Shown here: in pieces, positions 37,476 through 49,000 of the stretch
How positions within the stretch are numbered: the first letter of the stretch is position 1
How the letters are laid out: every line of letters begins with the position of its first letter
From: Mycobacterium noviomagense
Lineage (GTDB): Bacteria; Actinomycetota; Actinomycetes; Mycobacteriales; Mycobacteriaceae
NCBI RefSeq assembly: GCF_010731635.1
Contig: NZ_AP022583.1
Span: 1,550,001-1,614,000, forward strand
Direction of reading: 5' to 3'
Length of the DNA: 64,000 nt
Made by a program: the position numbers and the translations under genes
The notes under the pieces: generated by a model
Seen by the model: the letters and a program-made list of their open reading frames with translations, nothing else
Database searches by the model: none
What the model was told of the DNA's origin: nothing

Positions 37476-37562
37476 GTGTTACCGCCGGCGCAGCAGCGGC
37501 TCGGCTCGACCCGGTGGCAAAGTGGTGTACAAGGCCCTGGTTGTTCTTGGAATGGGGGTCCA

Positions 37563-38654
37563 GTGAAGTCCAACCGACCCGGCACTGCACTGAGCGTGCT
37601 GGCGGTCAGCGCGCTGGTGTTGTCGGCATGCGGTGGCAACAGCAATTCCGCGGCACCGAAAGTGGACTGCGGCGGCAAGACCGAGCTCAAGGCCAGCGGC
37701 GCGACCGCCCAACAGAACGCGATCGAACAATTCGTCTACGCGTATACCGCTGCGTGTCCCGGTTACACGCTCGACTACAACGCAAACGGCTCTGGGGCCG
37801 GGGTGAAGGACTTTATCAGCAACCAAACGGATTTGGCGGGCTCGGGCGTGCCGTTGGACCCCTCGAAAGGCGAGCCCGGCAGGGCGGCCGATCGGTGCGG
37901 GTCACCGGCGTGGGACCTGCCGGCGGTTTTTCAGCCGATCGCGGTCACCTACAACATCAACGGCGTGACGTCGCTCAAGCTGAACGCACCTACCACCGCG
38001 AAGATCTTCAACGGCACCATCACCAAATGGGACGATCCCGCAATCACCGCCCTCAACCCGGGCACCAACCTGCCGTCGACGCCCATTCACGTCATTTTCC
38101 GCAGCGACAAATCCGCGAACTCGGCGAACTTCCAGCAATACCTCGATGCCGCGTCTGACGGGGCATGGGGTAAAGGCGACGGGGAAATGTTCAACGGCGG
38201 CGTCGGTGACGGCTTCGATGGGGACAACGGCAGCTCGGCGGCCGTGCAGCAAACCGACGGGTCAATCAGCTACAACCAGTGGTCGTTCGCCATCGGCAAA
38301 CAGCTGACCATGGCGCAGATCATCACGCCAGCAGGTCCAGATCCGGTGCCGATCACTGTGGACTCGGTCAAGAAGACGATCGCCGACGCCCCCGTCAAGG
38401 GGCAGGGAAATGACTTGGTCCTTGACACGTCGTCGTTCTACAAACCGACCACGGCCGGCGCCTACCCGATCGTGGAGCCGACTTATGAGATCGTGTGCTC
38501 GAAGTACCCGGATTCTGCGACCGGCCATGCGGTGCGGGCATTCATGCAGGCCGTGATCGGTCCAGGCCAAGACGGTCTGGACCAGTACGGGTCGATTCCG
38601 CTGCCCAGCTCGTTTCAATCCAGGCTGGCGAGCGCGGTGAATGCGATCTCGTGA
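37563..38654 (+). CDS. pstS2: Phosphate-binding lipoprotein, PstS2/PstS3 type
   Basis: GTG 37563 ([20 protein letters not shown]) gives 363 residues with a standard lipobox LSAC. The mature part has the PstS pattern: [80 protein letters not shown] and [20 protein letters not shown]. It is clearly different from the PstS1 encoded on the other strand. Adjacent pknD and the divergent pstB match H37Rv pstS2 (Rv0932c), so I use that name. The last codons are duplicated just after the stop. Confidence 0.9.
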   Translation: MKSNRPGTALSVLAVSALVLSACGGNSNSAAPKVDCGGKTELKASGATAQQNAIEQFVYAYTAACPGYTLDYNANGSGAGVKDFISNQTDLAGSGVPLDPSKGEPGRAADRCGSPAWDLPAVFQPIAVTYNINGVTSLKLNAPTTAKIFNGTITKWDDPAITALNPGTNLPSTPIHVIFRSDKSANSANFQQYLDAASDGAWGKGDGEMFNGGVGDGFDGDNGSSAAVQQTDGSISYNQWSFAIGKQLTMAQIITPAGPDPVPITVDSVKKTIADAPVKGQGNDLVLDTSSFYKPTTAGAYPIVEPTYEIVCSKYPDSATGHAVRAFMQAVIGPGQDGLDQYGSIPLPSSFQSRLASAVNAIS

Positions 38655-38678
38655 GGCGCGGTGAATGCGATCTCGTGA
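38632..38678. repeat. 24-bp period tandem duplication over the pstS2 stop codon
   Basis: A 23-base unit that begins GCGCGGTGAATGCG and ends CTCGTGA at 38632-38654 is repeated at 38656-38678. The first copy encodes the last residues and stop of pstS2; the second is untranslated spacer before pknD. Confidence 0.9.
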
Positions 38679-38693
38679 AGGGAGTGTCGACGA

Positions 38694-40646
38694 GTGAGCG
38701 GCGGTGAGCCGGGTTCGCGGGTAGGGACGAGGTTTGGCCCCTACCAGCTGCTGCGGCTGCTGGGCAGCGGCGGGATGGGCGAGGTCTACGCGGCCGAGGA
38801 CACCCGCAAGCGCCGGGTGGTGGCGTTGAAGCTGATTTCGCAGCAATTCACCGGCGATCCGGTGTTTCGCGCGCGGCTGCAGCGCGAGGCGGACATCGCA
38901 GGACGGCTGACCGAACCACACGTGGTGCCGATCCACGATTACGGGGAGATCGACGGGCGCTTCTATGTCGAGATGCGCCTGATCGAGGGGACCGATCTGG
39001 CGACGTTGTTGAAACGCGACGGTCCGATGAGCCCTCCGCGGGCGGTCGCCATCGTCCGCCAAGTCGCGGCGGCGCTGGACGCGGCGCACGCCGTCGGGGT
39101 GATGCACCGCGACGTCAAACCGGGAAACATCCTGATCACCGGCGACGACTTTGCCTACCTGGTGGATTTCGGTATTGCCCGCGCCGCCACAGACCCCGGA
39201 CTCACCCAGATGGGCACCGCGGTGGGCACCTACTACTACATGGCCCCGGAGCGGTTCACCGACGACGAGGTCACCTATCGCGCCGACATCTACTCGCTGG
39301 CCTGCGTGCTGAGCGAGTGTCTGACCGGGTCGCCGCCGTATCGGGCAGAGACCATTGAGCGGTTGGTCGCGGCTCATCTCACCCGGCCGGCCCCCCGGCC
39401 CAGCCAAATGCGGCCCGGCATGATTCCGCCGGCGTTGGATGAGGTCATCGCGAAAGGCATGGCCAAAAACCCCAACGACCGGTACAACAGCGCCGGTGAA
39501 CTGGCCGCGGCTGCCCACAACGCGCTGACCACGTCCGAACAGCAGCAGGCCACCACAATCCTGCGAGAAGGAGAGATAGCGACACTGCGGGCCGGCACTG
39601 AGGCGGGTGCGGCCGATTCCGCGGCATTCACCCAAGCTCGGGGATGGTCCCGAGCGCCCGGCCCGGTCAGCGGCACCGGCAGCTGGCGCAGCCAACCTGC
39701 GGCGCACTCATCCGGACCGGTCAGCCGGCCGTATACACGCGAACCGGACTTCGTGCGCCCGGGACCCGATCCCCGCGACAAGCGCAGGATGTGGATCGTC
39801 CTGGGCATCGTGGCCGTCCTCATCGTCGCGGCCGCCGGTTATTTGGTCACGCGGCCGCTGCGTCACTCCTCCACGTCGGCGTCGGGGCAAAGCGTGCTGC
39901 CGTTCAAGGGCCTGGACTTCCGGCTCTCTCCCAGCGGGGTGGCGGTGGACTCCGACGGCAACGTGTACGTCAGCAGCCAGAGCATGTACGGGCGGGTGGT
40001 GAAGTTGGCCGCCGGGTCGTCAAACCCGACGGTGCTGCCGTTCAGCGGCCTGTATCAGCCACAGGATGTGGCCGTGGACAGCACCGGCACGGTGTATGTC
40101 ACCGATTTCAACAATCGCGTGGTGAAGTTGGACGCCGGGTCGAGCAACCAGATCGTGCTGCCGTTCAACGGACTCAACTACCCCGAAGGTGTGGCCGTGG
40201 ACGGCGTCGGCAACGTGTATGTCGCCGACCGCGGTAACGACCGGGTGGTCAAGCTGGCGGCCGGGTCGAACTCCCAAACCGATTTGCCGTTCCCCGGACT
40301 CAACCACCCCGACGGAGTGGCGGTGGACACCTCCGGCAGCGTGTATGTCACTGACTCCGACAACAACCGCGTCCTGAAGCTGCCGCCGGGTGCGGACAGC
40401 CCGATGGTGCTGCCGTTCACCGGGCTGCGGGTGCCCTGGGGCATCGCTGTGGACGTCAGCGGCGACGTCTACGTCACCGAGCACAGCACCAACAAAGTGG
40501 TCAAGTTGCCAGCCGGAACCAACAGCCCGACGGTGTTGCCGTTCAGCGGTCTGAACACCCCGCTGGCGGTGGCGGTGGACAAGGACGGCAACGTGTACGT
40601 CGCCGACCGTGGCAACAACCGCGCGGTGAAGCTGCGGGCGAGCTGA
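38694..40646 (+). CDS. pknD: Transmembrane Ser/Thr protein kinase PknD with NHL-propeller sensor domain
   Basis: The 650-residue protein has a Hanks-type kinase domain (about residues 15-280): Gly loop LGSGGMGEVY, Lys46, HRD with Asp140, DFG at 158-160 and activation-loop Thr175/Thr179. A Pro/Ser/Gly juxtamembrane linker, one transmembrane helix (366-385) and an extracellular six-bladed NHL beta-propeller (400-650; repeated VLPFxGLxxPxGVAVDxxGNVYVxD units) follow. PknD in H37Rv is also next to pstS2 and is thought to link phosphate sensing with signalling. It sits 39 bases after pstS2, same strand, probably co-transcribed. Confidence 0.95.
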   Translation: MSGGEPGSRVGTRFGPYQLLRLLGSGGMGEVYAAEDTRKRRVVALKLISQQFTGDPVFRARLQREADIAGRLTEPHVVPIHDYGEIDGRFYVEMRLIEGTDLATLLKRDGPMSPPRAVAIVRQVAAALDAAHAVGVMHRDVKPGNILITGDDFAYLVDFGIARAATDPGLTQMGTAVGTYYYMAPERFTDDEVTYRADIYSLACVLSECLTGSPPYRAETIERLVAAHLTRPAPRPSQMRPGMIPPALDEVIAKGMAKNPNDRYNSAGELAAAAHNALTTSEQQQATTILREGEIATLRAGTEAGAADSAAFTQARGWSRAPGPVSGTGSWRSQPAAHSSGPVSRPYTREPDFVRPGPDPRDKRRMWIVLGIVAVLIVAAAGYLVTRPLRHSSTSASGQSVLPFKGLDFRLSPSGVAVDSDGNVYVSSQSMYGRVVKLAAGSSNPTVLPFSGLYQPQDVAVDSTGTVYVTDFNNRVVKLDAGSSNQIVLPFNGLNYPEGVAVDGVGNVYVADRGNDRVVKLAAGSNSQTDLPFPGLNHPDGVAVDTSGSVYVTDSDNNRVLKLPPGADSPMVLPFTGLRVPWGIAVDVSGDVYVTEHSTNKVVKLPAGTNSPTVLPFSGLNTPLAVAVDKDGNVYVADRGNNRAVKLRAS

Positions 40647-40661
40647 TCTGGAGCTGCAGCA

Positions 40662-40680
40662 GCGCCGATACAGTCGGCGC
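40662..40680 (+). terminator. Possible terminator hairpin after pknD
   Basis: A perfect 7-bp stem GCGCCGA/TCGGCGC with a 5-base loop lies 16 bases after the pknD stop. There is no U-tract, and the next gene starts only 30 bases later, so it may merely attenuate. Confidence 0.4.
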
Positions 40681-40709
40681 GAGACCGACAACCCACACAG
40701 GAGGGGTCA

Positions 40710-42608
40710 ATGACGACGCTGCGGTTGCGACGCCGAGCCGGGAGGGCACGCCCCCGTAGAGACAACCCGTTGCCGTTCGCGCCGCCGTGGCAGCCCAGGC
40801 CCGCTACCTACGGGGTCGGCGTAGAACACAACGTCGGGGTGCCGATGAGCGACGGGATTGTTCTGCGCGCCGACATTCACTACCCGACGGTGCCGGAGAC
40901 CGGGGCGGCCGCTACCGGGCCGTTCCCGGTGCTGCTGTCGGTGACGCCGTACGGCAAGAAGGCGCCGCCGCCGGCAGCGCAGATCGGCGGGGGTGCTACC
41001 CCGTACCTGATCAAGCGCGGCTACATCGAGGTGATGGTCGACGTCCGCGGTACCGGCGTCTCGGGGGGTTCCTTCGAGATGTTCGGGGAGCGCCAGGCCC
41101 AGGACGGGGTGGAGCTGGTCAAGTGGGCGTCGACGCTGCCGAACAGCAACGGCCGCGTCGGCATGTTCGGGGTTTCCTACCTGGCGATCAACCAGCTGTT
41201 CACTGCCGCCGCGGTGGGCCCGGATTCACCGCTGAAGGCCATCTTCCCGGTGATGGCGGCACGCGACTTCTACCGCGACGCCGCGACCATGGGCGGGGTG
41301 CCGCACCTGCGGACCGTGCGAGCCTACGGTGCCATCTACACGCTGCTGAACGTCCTCAACCCGGCCCTGGAATTCTTTGCGCCCGGCAAGCATCCGCGGC
41401 CGCGGGCCGGTGGGCTGGCCGCGGTGCGCCAGCGCGGCCGCGACCAACGCCGGTACTTCCGGCCGCTGATCGCCGAGGCCATGAACGGCGGCGACGCCGC
41501 ATACGACGAACCGTTCTGGGATGCGCTGCGGCCGGCGACCGTGCTTGCGCAGGTCGTCGGCAACGGTGTTGCGGTCTTCCTGGTCGGCGGCTGGCACGAC
41601 GCCTTCCAGCGAGGCACGCCGCTCAACTACGCCGCGCTGCAGAACGCCTTCGCCGGGCGGCCGGACGACGCGCCGATGGAACTCGGCCAGCCGGTGTCGG
41701 ATCGGGTGCGGTTGTTCATGGGGCCCTGGTACCACGTCACGAATTTCGACGGGCTGCACATCAACGCGCTGCAGTTGCGCTGGTTCGACCAGTGGCTGCA
41801 AGACGACGCAGACGCGGCGATCTCCGACCCGCCGTTCACCTTTCAGGCCATCGGATGCCCGCAATGGTTCCACGCCCGCGAATTCCCGCTCCCCGAAGCG
41901 ACGCCCACCCGGTTCTACCTGTCCGACGCCGGCCGTCTCAGCACTGACCGCTCCCCCGACCAAACGGTGGCGACCCTCGACTATGCGGCTCGCGGTCCGG
42001 TGGCGGGCCGAAGCCTCGAGCAGTGGACGCTGGGAATGAACAGCTTCTTCACCGCCCAGCGGGGTCGGCGCATCCGCTACGACACTGACAACAGGCGCCT
42101 GCAGCGCCGGGCGCTGACCTACACGACCGAACCGTTCACGTCGCCCACGCTGGTGGCCGGGCCGATCACGCTCACCGTCCACGCGACGGCCAACACCACC
42201 GAGACGGTGTGGGTTGCCCACCTCGACGACGTCGCGCCGGACGGAACCAGCCGCCCGCTGACGCAGGGCGCGCTGCTCGGTTCCCACCGTGCGCTGGACC
42301 CCGACCGCACCTGGTACCTGCCCGAGGGCACCGTGCTGCGACCGCATCACTACAGCACCCGTTCTGCGGCCGAACCCGTCGTTCCCGGCGAGCTGACCCG
42401 CTACGACGTCGAGATCTTCCCGACCGCTGCGTTTATCGCGCCGGAGCACCGGCTGCGGCTCATCGTGACCACGTACGACTTCCCACACCTGGTGCCCACC
42501 AAGCCCGCGCGTCGTGCCCTGGCCGGCGGACGTTACCAGCTCCACCAGGGCGGGCCGACGCCGTCGCACATCCTCATCCCGCTGGCCGATCCCGGCGCCT
42601 TCGGCTGA
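40710..42608 (+). CDS. CocE/NonD family X-Pro dipeptidyl-peptidase-like hydrolase
   Basis: The 632-residue product has an alpha/beta-hydrolase domain with oxyanion-helping Tyr (VTPYGKK), the nucleophile Ser156 in GMFGVSYLA, and a catalytic His in [10 protein letters not shown] helical cap and a C-terminal jelly-roll domain ([20 protein letters not shown]) follow. Family members hydrolyse acyl esters such as cocaine or peptide X-Pro bonds; the substrate here is unknown. No secretion signal is obvious. An AGGAGGGG ribosome binding site precedes ATG 40710. It is the last gene of the inserted block. Confidence 0.9.
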   Translation: MTTLRLRRRAGRARPRRDNPLPFAPPWQPRPATYGVGVEHNVGVPMSDGIVLRADIHYPTVPETGAAATGPFPVLLSVTPYGKKAPPPAAQIGGGATPYLIKRGYIEVMVDVRGTGVSGGSFEMFGERQAQDGVELVKWASTLPNSNGRVGMFGVSYLAINQLFTAAAVGPDSPLKAIFPVMAARDFYRDAATMGGVPHLRTVRAYGAIYTLLNVLNPALEFFAPGKHPRPRAGGLAAVRQRGRDQRRYFRPLIAEAMNGGDAAYDEPFWDALRPATVLAQVVGNGVAVFLVGGWHDAFQRGTPLNYAALQNAFAGRPDDAPMELGQPVSDRVRLFMGPWYHVTNFDGLHINALQLRWFDQWLQDDADAAISDPPFTFQAIGCPQWFHAREFPLPEATPTRFYLSDAGRLSTDRSPDQTVATLDYAARGPVAGRSLEQWTLGMNSFFTAQRGRRIRYDTDNRRLQRRALTYTTEPFTSPTLVAGPITLTVHATANTTETVWVAHLDDVAPDGTSRPLTQGALLGSHRALDPDRTWYLPEGTVLRPHHYSTRSAAEPVVPGELTRYDVEIFPTAAFIAPEHRLRLIVTTYDFPHLVPTKPARRALAGGRYQLHQGGPTPSHILIPLADPGAFG

Positions 42609-42617
42609 ACCGCGACA

Positions 42618-42700
42618 TCGAGTCTGCGTCCACTGCGCCGATACTGCACCTACAGTCACGTCGCGTCGGAAAACCACGCTATGGGCGCAGAGTCGACGCT
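42618..42700. repeat. 83-bp intergenic repeat, right border of the inserted pst block
   Basis: The element starts TCGAGTCTGCGTCCACTGC and ends CGCAGAGTCGACGCT, the same ends, length and orientation as 33292-33374. A second partial end (ATGGGCGCAGAGTCGGCG) follows immediately at 42701-42718. It lies 9 bases after the hydrolase stop and upstream of embA. Confidence 0.75.
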
Positions 42701-42786
42701 ATGGGCGCAGAGTCGGCGTGGCCGGCCGTGTGTTGTCCCGCCCGCCGCGCGGGCGAAGCGAAAACCGTCGCATACCATCGACCCTC

Positions 42787-45700
42787 GTGTCCCACGACGG
42801 TAATCAGCGATCAGCGCAGCGGATCGCCCGGATAATCGCCGTCGTCGCCGGGGTCGCCGGTCTGCTGCTGTGCAGCGTGATCGCACTGCTGCCGGTCAAG
42901 CAGACCACCGCGACCATCCTCTGGCCGCAAGGCGCCACCGCCGACGGACACGTCACCGGCATCACCGCCCCGCTGGTGTCCGGGGCGCCGCGAGCCCTGG
43001 ACATCTCTGTTCCCTGCGCGGCGATCGCCACGCTGCCGGCCGGCGGCGGCATCGTCCTGTCGACACTGCCCGCCGACGGATTCCAGACCGGCAAGCATGG
43101 GCTGTTCGTACGCGCCAACAAAGACACCGTCGTCGTCGCGTTCCGGGACACGGTGGCGACGGTGGCGCCCCGGCCCGCGGTGGCCGCCGGCGCATGCAGC
43201 GTCCTGCACATCTGGGCCGGCGCCGGCGGGGTCGGCGCCGACTTCGTCGGTATCCCCGGCGCCGCCGGCACGCTGCCGGCTGAGAAGAAACCTCAGGTCG
43301 GCGGCATCTTCACCGACCTGAAAACCGGTCCGGAGCCGGGGCTCTCGGCTCGTATCGACATCGACACCCGGTTCATCACGACGGCCACGGTCATGAAAAA
43401 GGCCGCGATGGCCCTGGGCGTGCTGTCAGTCATCGCCGCTATCGCGGCGCTGGCGGTCCTCGACCGCCGCGCGGGGCCGCGCACACCGCGCAGCTGGCGA
43501 TGGTTGCGGGCGACCTGGGCCACCTGGCTGGCCGACACCGCCGTGATCGCGACGCTGCTGGTGTGGCATGTCATCGGGGCCACCACCTCCGACGACGGCT
43601 ACAACCTCACCATCGCCCGAGCCGCACGCCAAGCCGGATACGTGCCGAACTACTACCGGTTCTTCGGCACCACCGAGGCCCCCTTCGACTGGTATCCCGC
43701 GGTCCTGGCGCACCTGGCGTCGGTCAGCACCGCGGGGGTGTGGATGCGGCTGCCCGCAACCGCCGCAGGCATCGGGTGCTGGCTGATCATCAGCCGCTAC
43801 GTGCTGCCGCGGCTGGGTCCGGCCAGGGGCGGCCTGGCAGGCAACCGTGTGGCGGTGTGGACCGCGGGCGCGGTATTCGTGGCCGCATGGCTGCCGTTCA
43901 ACAACGGCCTGCGCCCGGAGCCGCTGATCGCGTTCGGCACGCTGCTCACCTGGGTGCTGGTCGAGCAGGCGATCGCCACCCGGCGGCTCGTTCCCGCCGC
44001 GGTCGCGATCGTGGTCGCGATGCTCACCGCAACTCTCGCTCCACAGGGCCTGATCGCCCTGGGTGCGCTATTGACCGGTGCGCGGACCGTCGCCCGGATC
44101 ATCATGCGGCGCCGGGCAGCCGACGGGCTGTTGGCGCCGCTGGCAGTGTTGGCAGCCTCGCTGTCGCTGATCGCGGTCGTGGTGTTCCGCGCCCAGACAC
44201 TGGCCACCGTGGCCGAGAGCGCACGCATCAAATACGTTGTGGGGCCGACGATCTCGTGGTATCAGGAGTTTTTGCGCTACTACTTCGTGACGGTCGAGTC
44301 GAATGTCGACGCGTCGATGACCCGCCGCTTCGCCGTGCTGGTGCTGCTGCTGTGTCTGTTCGGTGTGCTCGTGGTGCTGCTACGGCGCGGCCGGATCGGG
44401 GGCGTGGCCAGCGGCCCGGCCTGGCGGCTGGTCGGCACCACCGCGGTCGGGCTGCTGCTGTTGACATTCACGCCGACGAAGTGGGCCATCCAGTTCGGCG
44501 CGTTCGCCGGGTTGGCCGGGGCGCTGGGCGCCGTCACCGCGTTCACCTTGGCCACGGTCGGTCTGCACAGCCGCCGAAACCTGTCGCTGTACATCACCGC
44601 GCTGCTGTTCGTGTTGGCCTGGGCCACCTCGGGCATCAACGGCTGGTTCTACGTCGGCAACTACGGCGTGCCCTGGCGCGACATCCAGCCCGTCATCGCC
44701 AGCCACCCCGTGACGTCGATGTTTTTGACGGCCTCGATCGCGACCGGATTGCTGGCGGCCTGGCAGCACTTCCGGCTCGACTACGCGGGGCACACCGAGG
44801 TCAAACCAACTCGGCGCAACCGTATTCTGGCATCCACGCCGCTGTTGGCCGTCGCCACGATCATGGTTCTCGTCGAAGTCGGTTCGATGGCCAAAGCCGC
44901 TGCGGCCCGCTACCCGGTCTACACCACCGCCAAGGCCAACATCGCCGCGCTGCGCTCCGGGCTGTCCGACACCAGCTGCGCGATGGCCGACGACGTGCTG
45001 GCCGAGCCGGATCCCAATGCCGGTCTGCTGCAACCACTTCCGGGACAGCCCTACGGCCCGGACGGTCCCCTGGGCGGGGTGAAGCCCGTCGGGTTCAAAC
45101 CCAACGGCGTCGCCGAGGACCTCACCTCCGACCCGGTGGTGTCCAAACCCGGGCTGGTCAACTCCGACGCCTCGCCTAACAAGCCCAACGCCGCGGTCAG
45201 TGACTCCGCGGGAACGGCCGGCGGCTACGGCCCCGTCGGGGTCAACGGGTCGCGGGCGGCGCTGCCCTTTGGGCTGGACCCGGCGCGCACACCGGTGATG
45301 GGCAGTTACGGCGAGAACGCCGTGGCCGCGCATGCCACCTCGGTGTGGTACCAGCTGCCCCCGCGTACCCCGGACCGTCCGCTGGTCGTGGTCGCCGCCG
45401 CCGGTTCCATCTGGTCACACGAAGAGGACGGCACGCTGAGCTACGGCCAACCGCTGCGACTGCAGTGGGGCATCAGCCGCCCCGACGGCACCACCCAACC
45501 GCTCGGCGAGTTCGAACCGATCGACATCGGGCCGCAGAAGGCGTGGCGCAACCTGCGGTTCCCGCTGGCGTGGGCGCCGCCGGACGCTAATGTGGCACGC
45601 ATCGTCGCCGACGACCCCAACCTCAGCTCGGACCAATGGTTCGCCTTCACCCCGCCGCGGGTGCCGGTGCTGCAAACCCTCCAGCAACTGATCGGGTCGC

Positions 45701-46065
45701 ACGCCCCGGTATTCATGGACATCGCGACCGCCGCCAACTTCCCCTGCCAGCGGCCGTTCTCCGAACACCTTGGCGTAGCTGAACTTCCGCAATACCGCAT
45801 CCTGCCCGACCACAAGCAGACGGCGTCGTCGTCGAACCTGTGGGAGTCGGCCGAAAAAGGCGGGCCGTTCCTGTTCACCCAGGCGCTGTTGAGCACCTCC
45901 ACGATCCCGACATATCTGCGCGGCGACTGGTTCCGCGACTGGGGGTCGGTGGAAAAGTACTCCCGGCTGGTCCCGCCCGACCGGGCACCCGACGCCGTCA
46001 TCGAGCAGGGTGCGGTCACCGTGTACGGCTGGAGCCGGCAAGGACCGATTCGAGCACTGCCATGA
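42787..46065 (+). CDS. embA: Arabinosyltransferase EmbA
   Basis: GTG 42787 ([20 protein letters not shown]) gives 1092 residues, near the H37Rv 1094. GT53 features are intact: an N-terminal helix, a jelly-roll region, catalytic aspartates 269-270 in [22 protein letters not shown], the [11 protein letters not shown] motif and C-terminal carbohydrate-binding parts. EmbA works with EmbB to build the arabinan of arabinogalactan. The promoter must lie in the 86 bases after the 83-bp repeat, because embC is 9.5 kb away. Its stop overlaps the embB ATG (ATGA). Confidence 0.96.
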   Translation: MSHDGNQRSAQRIARIIAVVAGVAGLLLCSVIALLPVKQTTATILWPQGATADGHVTGITAPLVSGAPRALDISVPCAAIATLPAGGGIVLSTLPADGFQTGKHGLFVRANKDTVVVAFRDTVATVAPRPAVAAGACSVLHIWAGAGGVGADFVGIPGAAGTLPAEKKPQVGGIFTDLKTGPEPGLSARIDIDTRFITTATVMKKAAMALGVLSVIAAIAALAVLDRRAGPRTPRSWRWLRATWATWLADTAVIATLLVWHVIGATTSDDGYNLTIARAARQAGYVPNYYRFFGTTEAPFDWYPAVLAHLASVSTAGVWMRLPATAAGIGCWLIISRYVLPRLGPARGGLAGNRVAVWTAGAVFVAAWLPFNNGLRPEPLIAFGTLLTWVLVEQAIATRRLVPAAVAIVVAMLTATLAPQGLIALGALLTGARTVARIIMRRRAADGLLAPLAVLAASLSLIAVVVFRAQTLATVAESARIKYVVGPTISWYQEFLRYYFVTVESNVDASMTRRFAVLVLLLCLFGVLVVLLRRGRIGGVASGPAWRLVGTTAVGLLLLTFTPTKWAIQFGAFAGLAGALGAVTAFTLATVGLHSRRNLSLYITALLFVLAWATSGINGWFYVGNYGVPWRDIQPVIASHPVTSMFLTASIATGLLAAWQHFRLDYAGHTEVKPTRRNRILASTPLLAVATIMVLVEVGSMAKAAAARYPVYTTAKANIAALRSGLSDTSCAMADDVLAEPDPNAGLLQPLPGQPYGPDGPLGGVKPVGFKPNGVAEDLTSDPVVSKPGLVNSDASPNKPNAAVSDSAGTAGGYGPVGVNGSRAALPFGLDPARTPVMGSYGENAVAAHATSVWYQLPPRTPDRPLVVVAAAGSIWSHEEDGTLSYGQPLRLQWGISRPDGTTQPLGEFEPIDIGPQKAWRNLRFPLAWAPPDANVARIVADDPNLSSDQWFAFTPPRVPVLQTLQQLIGSHAPVFMDIATAANFPCQRPFSEHLGVAELPQYRILPDHKQTASSSNLWESAEKGGPFLFTQALLSTSTIPTYLRGDWFRDWGSVEKYSRLVPPDRAPDAVIEQGAVTVYGWSRQGPIRALP

Positions 46066-49000
46066 CGCTCACCCAGACCGAACCGACAGCCCCGGAAACC
46101 GTGGCCCGAGACGTGCGGGTGACCCGCTGGGTGGCGACGATCGCGGGTCTGCTCGGGTTCCTGCTGTCAATTGCCACACCGCTTTTGCCGGTCGTGCAGA
46201 CGACGGCAACGTTGACCTGGCCGCAGCACGGCCAGCTGAACAACGTGACCGCGCCGCTGATCTCGCAGACGCCGGTGGCGATGACGGTCACGGTGCCCTG
46301 CGCGGTGGTGAGCTCGATGCCGCCGCAGGGCGCGATGCTCTTGGGCACCGCACCGAAAAACGGCAAGGACGCCGCACTGCAGGGTTTGTTCGTCAACGTC
46401 ACCCGCGACCGGGTGGACGTCACCGACCGCAACGTAGTGATCGCGAGTGTGCCGCGCTCGCAAGTGGTTTCGCCGCAGTGTCAGCGGATCGAGATCACCT
46501 CCTCGCACGCCGGCACCTTCGCCACGTTCGTCGGGCTGACCGACCCGGGTGGGCACCCGCTGCGCAGCGGGTTCAACGATCCGAACCTGCGCCCGCAGAT
46601 CGTCGGGGTGTTCACCGACCTGACCGGCCCGGCGCCACCCGGGCTGCAGTTCTCGGCGACCATCGACACCCGGTTCTCTACTCACCCAACGATTCTCAAG
46701 CTGGCCGCGATCGTGGTGGCGATCGGCTCGACCGTCGTCGCGCTGGTCGCGCTGTGGCGCCTGGACCAGTTGGACGGTCGCCGGATGCGCCGGCTGATCC
46801 CGGCCACCTGGCGCGGTTTCACGCTGGTCGACGCGACCGTGATATTCGCGTTTTTGCTCTGGCATGTCATAGGCGCGAACTCTTCCGACGACGGCTACAT
46901 CCTGGGCATGGCCCGTGTCGCCGACCACGCGGGCTACATGTCCAACTACTTCCGCTGGTTCGGCAGCCCGGAGGACCCGTTCGGCTGGTACTACAACCTG
47001 CTTGCGCTGATGACCCATGTCAGCGACCAGAGCATTTGGATCCGGCTGCCCGACCTTGTTGCGGGCCTGGTGTGCTGGCTGCTGCTGTCGCGGGAAGTGC
47101 TGCCCCGGTTAGGGCCGGCGGTGGCATCCAGCAAGGCGGCGGCCTGGGCGGCAGCCATGGTGCTGCTGACGGCGTGGATGCCGTTCAACAACGGCCTGCG
47201 GCCTGAGCCGATCATCGCCGTCGGCTCGCTGATCACCTATGTGCTGATCGAGCGGTCCATGCGCTACAGCCGGCTCACTCCGGCGGCGCTGGCGGTCGTC
47301 GCGGCGGCGTTCACGCTCGGCATCCAGCCCACCGGTCTGATCGCGGTGGCCGCCCTGGTGGCCGGCGGTCGGCCGATCTTGCGGATTCTGGTGCACCGGC
47401 ATCGGCTGGTCGGCACCTTGCCGTTGGTGGCGCCGCTGCTGGCGGCAGGGTTTGTGGTGCTGACCGTGGTGTTCGCCGACCAGACGATGGCAACCGTGTT
47501 GGAAGCCACCAGGATTCGCAGTTCGATCGGGCCCAGCCAGGCCTGGTACACCGAGAACCTCCGCTACTACTACATATTCCTGCCCACGGTGGATGGTTCG
47601 CTGTCGCGGCGGTTCGGTTTCCTGGTCACCGCGCTGTGCTTGTTCACCGCGGTGTTTATCATGTTGCGGCGCAAGCGAATTCCAGGCGTTGCTCGCGGGC
47701 CGGCCTGGCGGCTGATGGGTGTCATCTTCGGCACCATGTTCTTCTTGATGTTCACTCCGACCAAATGGGTGCACCACTTCGGGCTGTTCGCAGCGGTCGG
47801 CGCGGCGATGGCCGCGCTGACCACGGTGCTGGTGTCGCCGAAGGTGCTGCGCTGGTCACGCAATCGGATGGCGTTTTTGGCCGCGCTGTTGTTCGTGCTG
47901 GCGCTGTGCTTCGCCACCACCAACGGGTGGTGGTATGTGTCCAGCTACGGCGTGCCGTTCAACAGCTCGATGCCCAAAGTCGGCGGAATCTCCGTCAGCA
48001 CCATCTTTTTCGTGCTGTTTCTGCTGGCCGCGCTGTACGCGAGCTGGTTGCATTTCGCGCCGCGCGACAGCGGCGAGGGCCGAGTCGCGCGGGCGCTGAC
48101 CGCAGCGCCGGTGCCGATCGCCGCTGGCTTCATGGCCGTGGTGTTCGTGGCAACGATGGTGACCGGGATCGTGCGCCAATACCCGACCTACTCCAACGGC
48201 TGGGCCAACCTGCGGGCGTTCGTGGGCGGCTGCGGGCTGGCCGCCGACGTACTGGTCGAGCCGGACACCAACGCCGGCTTCATGCCTGCGCTGCCGGGCA
48301 ACTACGGCGCACTGGGACCGTTGGGCGGTGTCAACGCGATAGGGTTCACACCCAACGGCGTGCCGGATCACACTGTGGCCGAAGCGATTCGGTATCACCC
48401 GCCGCAACCGGGCACCGACTACGACTGGGACGCCCCGACCAAGCTGAAAACCCCCGGCATCAACGGCTCGACCGTGCCGCTGCCGTACGGGCTCGACCCG
48501 GCGCGCGTACCGCTGGCCGGAAGCTACACCACCGGCGCGCAACAGCAGAGTCTGCTCACCTCGGCGTGGTATCAGCTGCCGTCGCCCGACAAGGGGCATC
48601 CGCTGGTGGTGGTGACTGCGGCGGGAAAGATCGCCGGCAACAGCGTGCTGCACGGTCACACCAGCGGGCAGACCGTCGTACTGGAATACGGCAAGCCCGG
48701 GCCCGACGGCGCTCCGGTAGCGGCGGGCCGGCTGGTGCCCTACGACCTGTACGGGGAACAGCCCAAGGCGTGGCGCAACTTGCGCTTCGCCCGCTCGGAC
48801 ATCCCGTCGGACGCCACCGCGGTGCGGGTGGTCGCCGAGGACTTGTCGCTGACGCCCGAGGACTGGATCGCGGTGACCCCGCCGCGGGTGCCCGACGTGC
48901 GCTCGCTGCAGGAGTACGTCGGCTCGTCGCAGCCGGTGCTGATGGACTGGGCGGTGGGCCTGGCCTTCCCGTGCCAGCGGCCGATGCTGCACGCCTACGG

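Noticed and set aside
36371..38158. 595-residue plus-strand frame across pstS1, pstB and pstS2
   Set aside because: It crosses three well-supported genes and a promoter; the translation has no domain features.
39900..40640. Repetitive DNA near the end of pknD as a possible repeat array or CRISPR
   Set aside because: The periodicity is that of NHL propeller blades in protein; DNA units vary and have no spacers.
33442..42608. Recent horizontal transfer of the pst block from outside Mycobacterium
   Set aside because: Gene order and protein sequences match the mycobacterial Rv0931c-Rv0936 unit and GC/codon use is like the flanks, so relocation within the genus is a better explanation.
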